Assembly (NCBI GenBank): GCA_051880495.1
Contig: JBJEOB010000050.1
Span: 1 to 64,000, forward strand
Length of the DNA: 64,000 nt
Reading direction: 5' to 3'
Source of the DNA: MGBC120314 sp051880495
GTDB lineage: Bacteria; Bacillota; Clostridia; Lachnospirales; Lachnospiraceae
Made by a program: the position numbers and the translations under genes. Of this stretch, positions 23,734 through 31,247 are shown piece after piece. Positions within the stretch are counted from its first letter, which is position 1; every line of letters starts with the position of its first letter. The notes under the pieces were generated by a model that made no database searches, was not told the origin of the DNA, and saw only the letters and a program-made list of their open reading frames with translations.

Positions 23734-25194
23734 ATGGCACAATGTAAGGCATGTAGTACAGAATTGCCGAAGAAAGCCAAGAAGTGTCCACAATGTGGAA
23801 CTAAAGTTTACCAGCCACCTAAGAACGTTCGTGTTCTGGCTATTGCTGGTGCTGTAATTGCTTTCATTGGTAGTTTACTTCCTTTGATCCAGAATGTGGT
23901 TAAGGCAGACAAGAAGTTAACAACTTTAAAGAACATTCAGGATGCATTTGGTTTTATGAGTTATCTGCATAAGGCGAAGACTCCTTATGCGTATGATTAC
24001 CACCAGTATATGTGGTATGCTTTTCTTGCAGCGTTGGTTGCAACCTGTATTATCGTAGTATTTAAGAAGGAAATATATTCTATTGCAACGACAGCTATAG
24101 CGGGTATTATTTTTGCAATAGTTATGAAGGATTTAAGCTCATTTTTAGCTGATCCTAAATATGGAATCGGTTGTGGCGTTTATGTTACTATTATTGGTTT
24201 GATAATTGCAGTGGCAGGATGCTTTTTCGATATCCTTAAATTTAGAAAAACAATAGATTATGATACAAGATATTATAAAAATGACAAATCTACATGGACA
24301 AGAATGAAGAACCATGGTTGGTTCTATCTTATGTTCCTTCCGGTATTAATTTTCATTTTGATTTTTAACTACTGGCCAATGCTTGGTATCCGTTATGCTT
24401 TCACAATTTACAAAGCTAAGGATCCGACATATGTAGGTTTATACCAGTTCTATAAGATGTTCTATGAAATTAAGTTCTGGCATGCATTCAGAAATACACT
24501 TCAGTTAAGTATTCTTAAGTTGATTCTGAATACAGGTATGGCAGTTATTATTTCATTAATGTTACATGAAATTAAGAACATCCACTTTAAGAAGACAGTT
24601 CAGACAATTATTTACTTACCTCACTTCATGTCATGGGTAGTAGTTGCGGCTATTTTCCGTATGTTATTATCTCATACAGGTAACCTTGGTATGGTTAACC
24701 AGGTACTTCTTACACTTGGAGTTATTGATGAACCTGTTTACTGGTTAGGTGAGCAGAGTACATGGCGAGGCGTTTACTATATAATTAATATTTGGAAGGA
24801 TACCGGTTGGGGAACAATTCTCTTCCTGGCAACACTTTCAGGTATCAGCCCTGAACTTTATGAAGCAGCACAGATTGATGGTGCTAACAGATGGAACAGA
24901 ATGTGTTATATCACATTACCGGCTTTAGCAAATACCATTATTACTGTATTTATTTTGAATCTTGCAAAGGTTATGAACCTTTTTGAATCTGTATTCGTTT
25001 TGAAGAATGACCTTGTAAACGATGTTGCAGATGTTATACAGACATATATTTACGATATGTCATTTGGTAGTGGCGGTGTTAATGACTTTGGTTATACGAC
25101 AGCGGTTGGTTTGTTTAAGTCATTCGTTGGATGTATTCTCGTTCTTGGTTGTGACTGGGCATCAAAGAAAGTCCGTGGCCGTGGTATTGTATAG
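23734..25194 (+). CDS. ABC transporter permease (LplB-like) with N-terminal zinc-ribbon and extra membrane domain
   Basis: The 486-residue protein is about 180 longer than an ordinary LplB/YtcP-type permease. Residues 1-25 are a zinc ribbon (CKACSTELPKKAKKCPQCG), then four hydrophobic segments between about 32 and 160 resembling small zinc-ribbon membrane proteins. A normal permease starts near residue 190 (MKNHGWFYLMFLPVLIFILI), with the EAA loop as LYEAAQIDGANRWNRMCYITLP, which docks the ATPase. The frame is continuous, with no start codon context for a separate permease, so this appears to be a real fusion. The start at 23734 is chosen over 23614 because the upstream extension runs through the hairpins. 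It pairs with the permease 15 bases downstream. Confidence 0.92.
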   Translation: MAQCKACSTELPKKAKKCPQCGTKVYQPPKNVRVLAIAGAVIAFIGSLLPLIQNVVKADKKLTTLKNIQDAFGFMSYLHKAKTPYAYDYHQYMWYAFLAALVATCIIVVFKKEIYSIATTAIAGIIFAIVMKDLSSFLADPKYGIGCGVYVTIIGLIIAVAGCFFDILKFRKTIDYDTRYYKNDKSTWTRMKNHGWFYLMFLPVLIFILIFNYWPMLGIRYAFTIYKAKDPTYVGLYQFYKMFYEIKFWHAFRNTLQLSILKLILNTGMAVIISLMLHEIKNIHFKKTVQTIIYLPHFMSWVVVAAIFRMLLSHTGNLGMVNQVLLTLGVIDEPVYWLGEQSTWRGVYYIINIWKDTGWGTILFLATLSGISPELYEAAQIDGANRWNRMCYITLPALANTIITVFILNLAKVMNLFESVFVLKNDLVNDVADVIQTYIYDMSFGSGGVNDFGYTTAVGLFKSFVGCILVLGCDWASKKVRGRGIV

Positions 25195-25209
25195 TAGGAG
25201 GGAAAGCAT

Positions 25210-26061
25210 ATGAATAACAGTAAGAAAAAGAAAAAAATTAAAGTTTTCCCTATTGTAAACGGAATTATCTTTATTCTCATTTCATTGATAATTTTAGTTC
25301 CAATTTGGAAGGTTATAGTTGACTCATTAGATGCAGCACCTTCATATGGTATGAGCTTATGGCCAAAGGAATTTACATTTGGCGCATATGTAATGATTGC
25401 TACCAGAGCTTCATTATTTAAGCCATTCCTTATTTCGTGTGTTGTTGCCATAGCAGGTACCTTCTTAGGTCTGTTATTATCAACACTTGGTGCTTATGTA
25501 TTAATTCAGTGGCAGATGCCTGGTAGAAATTTCTTCGCATACATGTTACTGTTTACAATGATTTTCAATGGTGGTATGATTCCTACTTACTTAGTAATCA
25601 GTAAGATTCATATTCTGAATACGCTTTGGGCGGTTATCCTGCCATTGTCAATTAACGTTTACAATCTTGTACTTATGAGAAACTTCTTTGAAGGTATTCC
25701 GGCTTCACTTTTTGAGGCTGCTGAAATTGACGGATGTACACCAATGGGAATTTTCTTCAGAATTGTACTTCCATTATCAAAGGCTGCACTTGCTTCAATT
25801 GGTTTGATGTTCTCAGTTACATTCTGGAATGACTATACCAACTTCAAGCTCTATGTAACAAATAATGCCTTATTCAACTTCCAGATGAAGTTACGTACAA
25901 TGGTTATGGATAGCGATGTTCCTGCAACAAATGGTAAGCTTGCTGATAGTACGATTCAGAATGCTGCCGTTATCGTAGCAATTATTCCATTCATGATTAT
26001 CTATCCTATTTGTCAGGATTACTTCGTACAGGGTGTTAACGTAGGTGCCGTTAAGGAATAA
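25210..26061 (+). CDS. ABC sugar transporter permease (LplC/YesQ-like)
   Basis: A 283-residue inner-membrane permease of the CUT1 family, second half of the pectic oligosaccharide importer. It has six membrane helices after a basic start (MNNSKKKKKIKVF); the EAA motif FEAAEIDGCTPMGIFFRIVLPL is split around the ATPase contact. The C-terminus ends GVNVGAVKE, the usual GAVKG-like end of this group. GGAGGGAAAGCAT precedes the start. No ATPase subunit follows, so a shared MsmX-type ATPase encoded elsewhere must power it. Confidence 0.95.
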   Translation: MNNSKKKKKIKVFPIVNGIIFILISLIILVPIWKVIVDSLDAAPSYGMSLWPKEFTFGAYVMIATRASLFKPFLISCVVAIAGTFLGLLLSTLGAYVLIQWQMPGRNFFAYMLLFTMIFNGGMIPTYLVISKIHILNTLWAVILPLSINVYNLVLMRNFFEGIPASLFEAAEIDGCTPMGIFFRIVLPLSKAALASIGLMFSVTFWNDYTNFKLYVTNNALFNFQMKLRTMVMDSDVPATNGKLADSTIQNAAVIVAIIPFMIIYPICQDYFVQGVNVGAVKE

Positions 26062-26081
26062 TTTATTTAAAACATTTAAGG

Positions 26082-26109
26082 GATCGTCTTATGACGGTCC
26101 CTTTTTTGT
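26082..26109 (+). terminator. Terminator after the transporter genes
   Basis: GGGATCGTC-TTAT-GACGGTCCC followed by TTTTTT. It separates transporter transcription from the enzyme genes. Confidence 0.8.
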
Positions 26110-26152
26110 ATAATAGGAAATTTCGTTGAAATTTCCTATTATACAAAAAACG
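26104..26152. repeat. Perfect 49-bp palindrome
   Basis: Two perfect 23-base arms (26104-26126 and 26130-26152) are separated by GTT. The core TAGGAAATTTC...GAAATTTCCTA resembles the palindromes at 3426 and 61038. T-run on the left and A-run on the right make it able to terminate transcription on both strands. It is followed by a GCTCCGCGAGGAACGC segment. Confidence 0.8.
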
Positions 26153-26282
26153 CTCCGCGAGGAACGCACTGCGGTAAATAATCTGTATTATGAATTTATG
26201 AGGACAGAATATATCCGTGCAATTACTTATTTTTTATGGTAAAATAGACATATAATTAAATTTTTGGACGGAGGTCTTAAAT

Positions 26283-27005
26283 ATGGCTGCAAGAGTATTT
26301 TGGGCAGGTGATTCCACAGTAAAACAGAATTATTATATGAGTTTTCCACAGACGGGAATTGGTCAGGCATATGGACTATTCCTAAAGAAATCGGTTAAAA
26401 TAGAAAACTATGCTGAAAATGGAAGAAGCACCAGAAGTTTTATTGATGAAGGAAGACTGGACTATATTGATAAGGCAATTGGCAAAGGAGATTTTCTGTA
26501 TATTCAGTTTGGCCATAATGATGAAAAACCTGACGGGGCGAGACATACGGAAAGCTATGGCTCGTATCAGGATAACCTTAGGAAGTTTGTAGACGTTGCC
26601 AGAAAGCACGAAGCATATCCTTTATTTATTACATCGTTATACAGAAGAATATTTAACGAAGACAGAAAAACATTGATTGAAGGAACCCATCTGGATTACC
26701 CGGATGCTATGATTGCACTGGCGAAAGAATTAGATGTTCCTGTTGTTGATTTATGTACATTAAGTAAGAAAAAGATAGAGGAGGCAGGTTTTGAAACCAG
26801 TAAAAAATGGTTTTTACATGTTCCTGCAGGCGTTTATCCGAATTTTCCTGATGGAAAGGAAGATAATTCACATCTGCAATATGAGGGCGCATATGTTTTC
26901 AGTAAAATAATTGCAGAGGAAGTTAAGAAAATCGGTGGAGTATATAGTCAGATTCTTGTTGACCCAACTAAGAATCTTGAGGATCCGGCATTGCTAATAG
27001 ATTAA
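26283..27005 (+). CDS. Rhamnogalacturonan acetylesterase-like SGNH hydrolase (CE12)
   Basis: Predicted to remove acetyl groups from galacturonic acid residues of rhamnogalacturonan fragments. The 240-residue protein has the four SGNH blocks: FWAGDSTVKQ (nucleophile Ser11), AENGRSTRSFIDEGRLD, IQFGHNDEKPD (Asn) and DNSHLQYEGAYVFS (Asp/His). This pattern matches CE12 enzymes such as Bacillus YesT. There is no signal peptide, so it works on imported oligomers. GGAGGTC precedes the ATG; it is the first enzyme gene after the transporter and is followed after 22 bases by the GH43 fusion. Confidence 0.93.
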   Translation: MAARVFWAGDSTVKQNYYMSFPQTGIGQAYGLFLKKSVKIENYAENGRSTRSFIDEGRLDYIDKAIGKGDFLYIQFGHNDEKPDGARHTESYGSYQDNLRKFVDVARKHEAYPLFITSLYRRIFNEDRKTLIEGTHLDYPDAMIALAKELDVPVVDLCTLSKKKIEEAGFETSKKWFLHVPAGVYPNFPDGKEDNSHLQYEGAYVFSKIIAEEVKKIGGVYSQILVDPTKNLEDPALLID

Positions 27006-27027
27006 TATATTTTAGGAGTGTTAACTT

Positions 27028-28947
27028 ATGACAGATTTGGAACAGGCGATATTACAGCATGATTTCTTCAAAGTAAAATCACTTTTGGAGGAGAATCCTC
27101 CTATCATTGATGAAACAGATGATGAGGGTGTTCCTATGGCTCTTGTGGCTGCGAGAGCAGGTGATTTTGTCATTTTAAAATATATAGTTGAATATTCAAG
27201 GGCAAGTATGAATATTTATGACTTAAAGCACAGAAATATACTGCATTACGGTGTTTTGTCGGCAAATAAGGATATAGTAACCTATCTTGTTGAAAGAGTC
27301 GGTATGAACCCGTTATCGGGCGATTTGGACCTTATAACGCCATATCATCTGGCTGTAGCAGGCAACATGACAGATATTGCAGATTATTTTGCCGGGTATT
27401 GCGGCACCGGTATAGATGAAATGTATCAGAATCCGATTCGTACGGGAATGTTTCCGGACCCTTCGATTGTAAGAGTCGGGGAAGATTATTACATGGTTAA
27501 TTCATCATTTATTTTCTTTCCGTGTATACCCATCTCTCATTCAAAGGATTTGATTCATTGGGAGATTATTGGACATGCAGTTACCGAACCGGAGTGGGCT
27601 TCACTTGATGAGCTTGAAGGCGGAAGAGGGTTTTGGGCACCGGACATTTCATACCATGACGGAAGATTTTTTATCACGGCAACCTACAGGTTAAATGATA
27701 CAGGAACAGTTTACAGAAAACAGTTCGTAATGTCATCAGAAAAACCGGAAGGACCTTACAGTAAGCCTGCAATAATTGATGAAGATGGAATTGATCCGTC
27801 AATTTTTGTAGATGATGACGGAAGAAAATATATGCTTCTTAACAGAGGAGCGAGAATATTTGAACTTAATAAAGAATGCACGAAGCAGATATCACAGGCA
27901 ACGCTTCTTTTTTACGGGGATAATAAGAGAGCTCCTGAAGGTCCGCATCTTCTTAAAAAGGACGGTTATTACTACTTATTTGAAGCGGAAGGCGGAACAG
28001 GTCCGGGACACAGAATAACGGTGTCACGTTCAAGGACACTTATGGGAAAATATGAGCCTTGCCCGTATAATCCAATTATGAGACAGAATGATGAGGGCGC
28101 GGCTATACAGCGGTGCGGACACGGAAAGCCTGTAATGACGCCAAACGGCGAATGGTATATGGTGTATCTGTGTGCAAGGATGATAGATGGCAAATATAGT
28201 ATTCTGGGCAGAGAAACGGCATTAGACCCGATTACGTGGACGATGGACGGATGGCCTGTGGTAAATAATCTTAAGGGACCATCAGTGCTTAACAAATTGC
28301 CATCACTTAAGCAGACAGACGTTAATGAAATGCTTAGAGATGATTTTGACAAGGACAAAGTTAATCTTAACTGGATGACACCGAGACCGCCATATAAGGA
28401 TGGCATTTATGTTAAAAACGGTCAGTTAAACATTGTCGGACTTCAACATGATCTTGATTCAACTGCATGCAGAAGCGTATTGGTGCAGCGTCAGCGTGAT
28501 TTTGTATTTGGATGTGAAACAGCATTATTTGTAACAGACATGTCAGACGGACAAAATGCAGGAATCACCTGTTATTATGATGAAAACACATATTTGAAAT
28601 TCGGTTTGTTTAAAGAGAATGGACGATATGTATTAAAGGTAGTTGAACATGTTGATGCTGATGAGAGGGTTTCGCTTGAAAAGCAGCTTGATTTGGATAA
28701 TAAAGACGCTAAATTATATCTGCGCGTAAACACACAGTATCTTAAAAGAAGTTTCCTGTTTAGTACGGATGGAAAAGAATATATTGATATGGGAACGCTT
28801 ATGAATGTATACTATTTGTGCGACGAGGGAATTAAAAAGGGTAAAAGATTTACAGGTGCCATGACAGGTTTATATTCCGTTGGCACTAAGGAATCACCAT
28901 ATACAGCGAAATTTGATTATTTTGAATATATCAGGGAGGTAAAATAA
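27028..28947 (+). CDS. Ankyrin-repeat / GH43 glycoside hydrolase fusion
   Basis: 639 residues in three parts. Residues 1-130 are three or four ankyrin-like repeats (MALVAARAGDFVILKYIVEY, RNILHYGVLSANKDIVTYLV, TPYHLAVAGNMTDIADYF). Residues 135-430 are a GH43 five-blade propeller with its catalytic triad: TGMFPDPSIVRVG (base Asp), DGIDPSIFVDDDG (pKa-modulating Asp) and RAPEGPHLLKKDGYYYLF (acid Glu). Residues 440-639 are the beta-sandwich typical of xylosidase/arabinofuranosidase GH43 members. The likely job is release of arabinose, xylose or galactose side chains from pectin fragments in the cytoplasm; there is no signal peptide. Ankyrin repeats on a glycosidase are unusual and may tether it to partner enzymes. 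Confidence 0.92.
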   Translation: MTDLEQAILQHDFFKVKSLLEENPPIIDETDDEGVPMALVAARAGDFVILKYIVEYSRASMNIYDLKHRNILHYGVLSANKDIVTYLVERVGMNPLSGDLDLITPYHLAVAGNMTDIADYFAGYCGTGIDEMYQNPIRTGMFPDPSIVRVGEDYYMVNSSFIFFPCIPISHSKDLIHWEIIGHAVTEPEWASLDELEGGRGFWAPDISYHDGRFFITATYRLNDTGTVYRKQFVMSSEKPEGPYSKPAIIDEDGIDPSIFVDDDGRKYMLLNRGARIFELNKECTKQISQATLLFYGDNKRAPEGPHLLKKDGYYYLFEAEGGTGPGHRITVSRSRTLMGKYEPCPYNPIMRQNDEGAAIQRCGHGKPVMTPNGEWYMVYLCARMIDGKYSILGRETALDPITWTMDGWPVVNNLKGPSVLNKLPSLKQTDVNEMLRDDFDKDKVNLNWMTPRPPYKDGIYVKNGQLNIVGLQHDLDSTACRSVLVQRQRDFVFGCETALFVTDMSDGQNAGITCYYDENTYLKFGLFKENGRYVLKVVEHVDADERVSLEKQLDLDNKDAKLYLRVNTQYLKRSFLFSTDGKEYIDMGTLMNVYYLCDEGIKKGKRFTGAMTGLYSVGTKESPYTAKFDYFEYIREVK

Positions 28948-29667
28948 GTGAAAACAGATAGTTATGTACGCCAGGTTGCGGAAAATTTCAGATTTGATGT
29001 GAATGACGGCTGGGGAAACGAAAACAGCATGATACTTCAGGGATTTGGTATGCTGTTAAAGAAGCGCGATAATGAGTATATCAGAAAGGTTTTTGGAAAT
29101 GTTCTTCAGCAGATTTCTTATGACAGGAAGTATGCAGGTATTGCCAGCTTTTATGAAATGGAAAATGGAGAAGTTGAGGTTAAGGACAGAATTAAGGAAT
29201 TAATGACCGCACTTAACAAGAATTTTGATAATGAAGATGACGAAATGGCTTTGGTTTTCTATACAAAATATGAGACTAAGCTTGGCGGAAAGGAACATTA
29301 TCAGGATGTCATGAACCGTTATAAAGCGGCTGCATCAAAGGAAGAAAAAAATAATGCATATTTCCTTACTGCAGTAATTGAGGGAATTGATTCCATCGAC
29401 CAGGCTATTTATGAATATTATGACGGACTGAAAAAACTTTTTAAGAGTACCTTAAAGGATTTTCTGGAGGATGACGAGCAGGATGAAACAGACAAGGCAC
29501 TTGCAGCGTATGCAATACTTAAGGCATGCCGCTTAAAAGTTATTCTCAGTGAAAAGTATGAACAGATTGGAATGAAGCTGTATGACGAGGTAATGGAAAA
29601 TGCAGATTCTAAAGATATCAATCATGGTGCAGTTGTGATGCTGATTGCAGAGAAAATGTTACATTAG
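28948..29667 (+). CDS. Unrecognised helical protein in the pectin operon
   Basis: 239 residues, mainly alpha-helical, acidic, no signal peptide or membrane span. The start is GTG right after the GH43 stop, with GGGAGGT upstream, so translation is coupled. Notable stretches are NDGWGNENSMILQGFGMLL, QISYDRKYAGIASFYEMENG and GAVVMLIAEKMLH. The helical repeat character and DGWG/GAV-type segments faintly suggest an alpha/alpha barrel fragment like the GH88/GH105 unsaturated uronyl hydrolases, but the catalytic motifs of those families are not evident and the length is about 130 residues short. I do not assign a function. Its tight placement between GH43 and GH28 argues for a role in the same pathway, as an enzyme or scaffold partner. 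Confidence 0.75.
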   Translation: MKTDSYVRQVAENFRFDVNDGWGNENSMILQGFGMLLKKRDNEYIRKVFGNVLQQISYDRKYAGIASFYEMENGEVEVKDRIKELMTALNKNFDNEDDEMALVFYTKYETKLGGKEHYQDVMNRYKAAASKEEKNNAYFLTAVIEGIDSIDQAIYEYYDGLKKLFKSTLKDFLEDDEQDETDKALAAYAILKACRLKVILSEKYEQIGMKLYDEVMENADSKDINHGAVVMLIAEKMLH

Positions 29668-29677
29668 GAGGATTGTC

Positions 29678-31231
29678 ATGGAATTAAAATTAGTTGCAAA
29701 AACCGCCAGATGTGTAGTTGTAGAATTAACGGATTCAGGCAAATATTTTACTGAAAAAGAATATGATATATATGTTAACAGCCAGAAGTATGTTACAGGC
29801 AATAAAGTAATTACGTCCATTTACGGGCTTAAGCCGGATACGGAGTATGATATTAGAGCTGTCTATGACGGAAAGGAAACAGAGCCGTTAAAGGTTACTA
29901 CTGATTATCAGTATGTGACTCTTAATGTAAGGGATTTTGGCGCATACGGAGACGGAGAGCATGATGATACATGTGCAATTCAGGCTGCAATTATGGCATG
30001 TCCAAAGGACAGCCGTGTGCTTGTGCCAAAGGGTGTTTACAAAATCACATCAATTTTCTTGAAGAGCGACTTAACGCTTGAGTTAGCTAAAGATGCTGTT
30101 TTGTCTGCATTTACAGACAGGACGAAGTTCCCGATTTTCCCGGGAACAATAGACAGCTATGATGAAAAGGATGAATATAATCTTGGAACGTGGGAAGGAA
30201 ATCCACTCGATATGTTCTCCGGTATTGTAACTGCCATCAATGCAGAAAACATTGTAATTACAGGTGAAGGTACAATTGATGGCTGTGCTGATTTTGACAA
30301 CTGGTGGTTTGAACCAAAAATCAGAAAGATTGCATGGAGACCAAGGCTTGTATTTATCAGTCATTGCAAAAATGTGATGCTTCACGGAGTTACCGTACAG
30401 AACTCGCCATCATGGACACTTCATCCTTATTTTTCTGAGAATTTGAAGTTTATTGATGTGAAAATTAAGAATCCGTTTAATTCACATAATACCGACGGAC
30501 TTGACCCTGAAAGCTGTAAGAATGTAGAGGTTATTGGAACACACATTTCTGTCGGTGATGACTGTATTGCAATTAAGTCAGGCAAAATATACATGGGCAA
30601 GAAATTAAAGCAGCCTACAGAGAATATGACCGTAAGACAGTGCTGTATGAGGGACGGACATGGCGCAGTAACGGTAGGAAGCGAGATTGCGGCAGGCGTT
30701 AAGAATGTTAAGATTATGGATTGTCTGTTTATGAATACTGACAGAGGATTAAGAGTAAAGACAAGACGCGGACGCGGTGAGGATTCAGTACTTGATAATA
30801 TTACATTTGAAAATATTGACATGGATAATGTAATGACACCATTTGTTGTTAACAGCTTCTATTTCTGTGACCCGGATGGAAAAACAGAGTATGTTTCATC
30901 TAAAAAACCGCTTCCTGTTGATGACAGGACACCATTTATCAAGAGGCTTACATTTAAAAACATCAAGGCAACCAACTGTCATGTTGCAGCAGCATATATT
31001 ACAGGTCTTCCTGAACGCAAGATTACATGTCTTACTTTTGAAAATGTGGATGTCAGCTATGCAAACGAGGCAAAGAGCGGCGTTGCGGCAATGATGATTG
31101 GCTGTGATGAGTCAAGCAAAGCAGGAATTCTTGCATTAAATGTTGAAAAACTTATTTTGAAGAATGTTAACATAAAAGGCTGTGAGGGTGAAGCAATCGT
31201 AGCTGAAAATGTTGATGAAATTGAGAAATAA
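29678..31231 (+). CDS. Polygalacturonase family protein (GH28), cytoplasmic
   Basis: Hydrolyses alpha-1,4 galacturonosyl (or rhamnogalacturonan) links. Residues 1-90 form an Ig/fibronectin III-like domain; from DFGAYGDGEHDDTCAIQAAI a right-handed beta-helix follows. GH28 motifs are all present: HNTDGLDPESC (Asp), VGDDCIAIKSG (Asp pair), DGHGAVTVGSE (His) and RGLRVKTRRGRG (Arg/Lys). 517 residues from ATG 29678, which has TTAGGAGG ahead; the longer frame from 29645 overlaps the previous gene. There is no signal peptide, which fits exo-type cleavage of imported oligomers. A related layout occurs in Thermotoga and Bacteroides exopolygalacturonases. Confidence 0.95.
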   Translation: MELKLVAKTARCVVVELTDSGKYFTEKEYDIYVNSQKYVTGNKVITSIYGLKPDTEYDIRAVYDGKETEPLKVTTDYQYVTLNVRDFGAYGDGEHDDTCAIQAAIMACPKDSRVLVPKGVYKITSIFLKSDLTLELAKDAVLSAFTDRTKFPIFPGTIDSYDEKDEYNLGTWEGNPLDMFSGIVTAINAENIVITGEGTIDGCADFDNWWFEPKIRKIAWRPRLVFISHCKNVMLHGVTVQNSPSWTLHPYFSENLKFIDVKIKNPFNSHNTDGLDPESCKNVEVIGTHISVGDDCIAIKSGKIYMGKKLKQPTENMTVRQCCMRDGHGAVTVGSEIAAGVKNVKIMDCLFMNTDRGLRVKTRRGRGEDSVLDNITFENIDMDNVMTPFVVNSFYFCDPDGKTEYVSSKKPLPVDDRTPFIKRLTFKNIKATNCHVAAAYITGLPERKITCLTFENVDVSYANEAKSGVAAMMIGCDESSKAGILALNVEKLILKNVNIKGCEGEAIVAENVDEIEK

Positions 31232-31247
31232 ACACGGGAGATAAAAA

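Noticed and set aside
28948..29667. Unknown protein as a GH105 unsaturated uronyl hydrolase
   Set aside because: Only vague helical and Gly-Trp similarity; catalytic motifs not visible and length too short.
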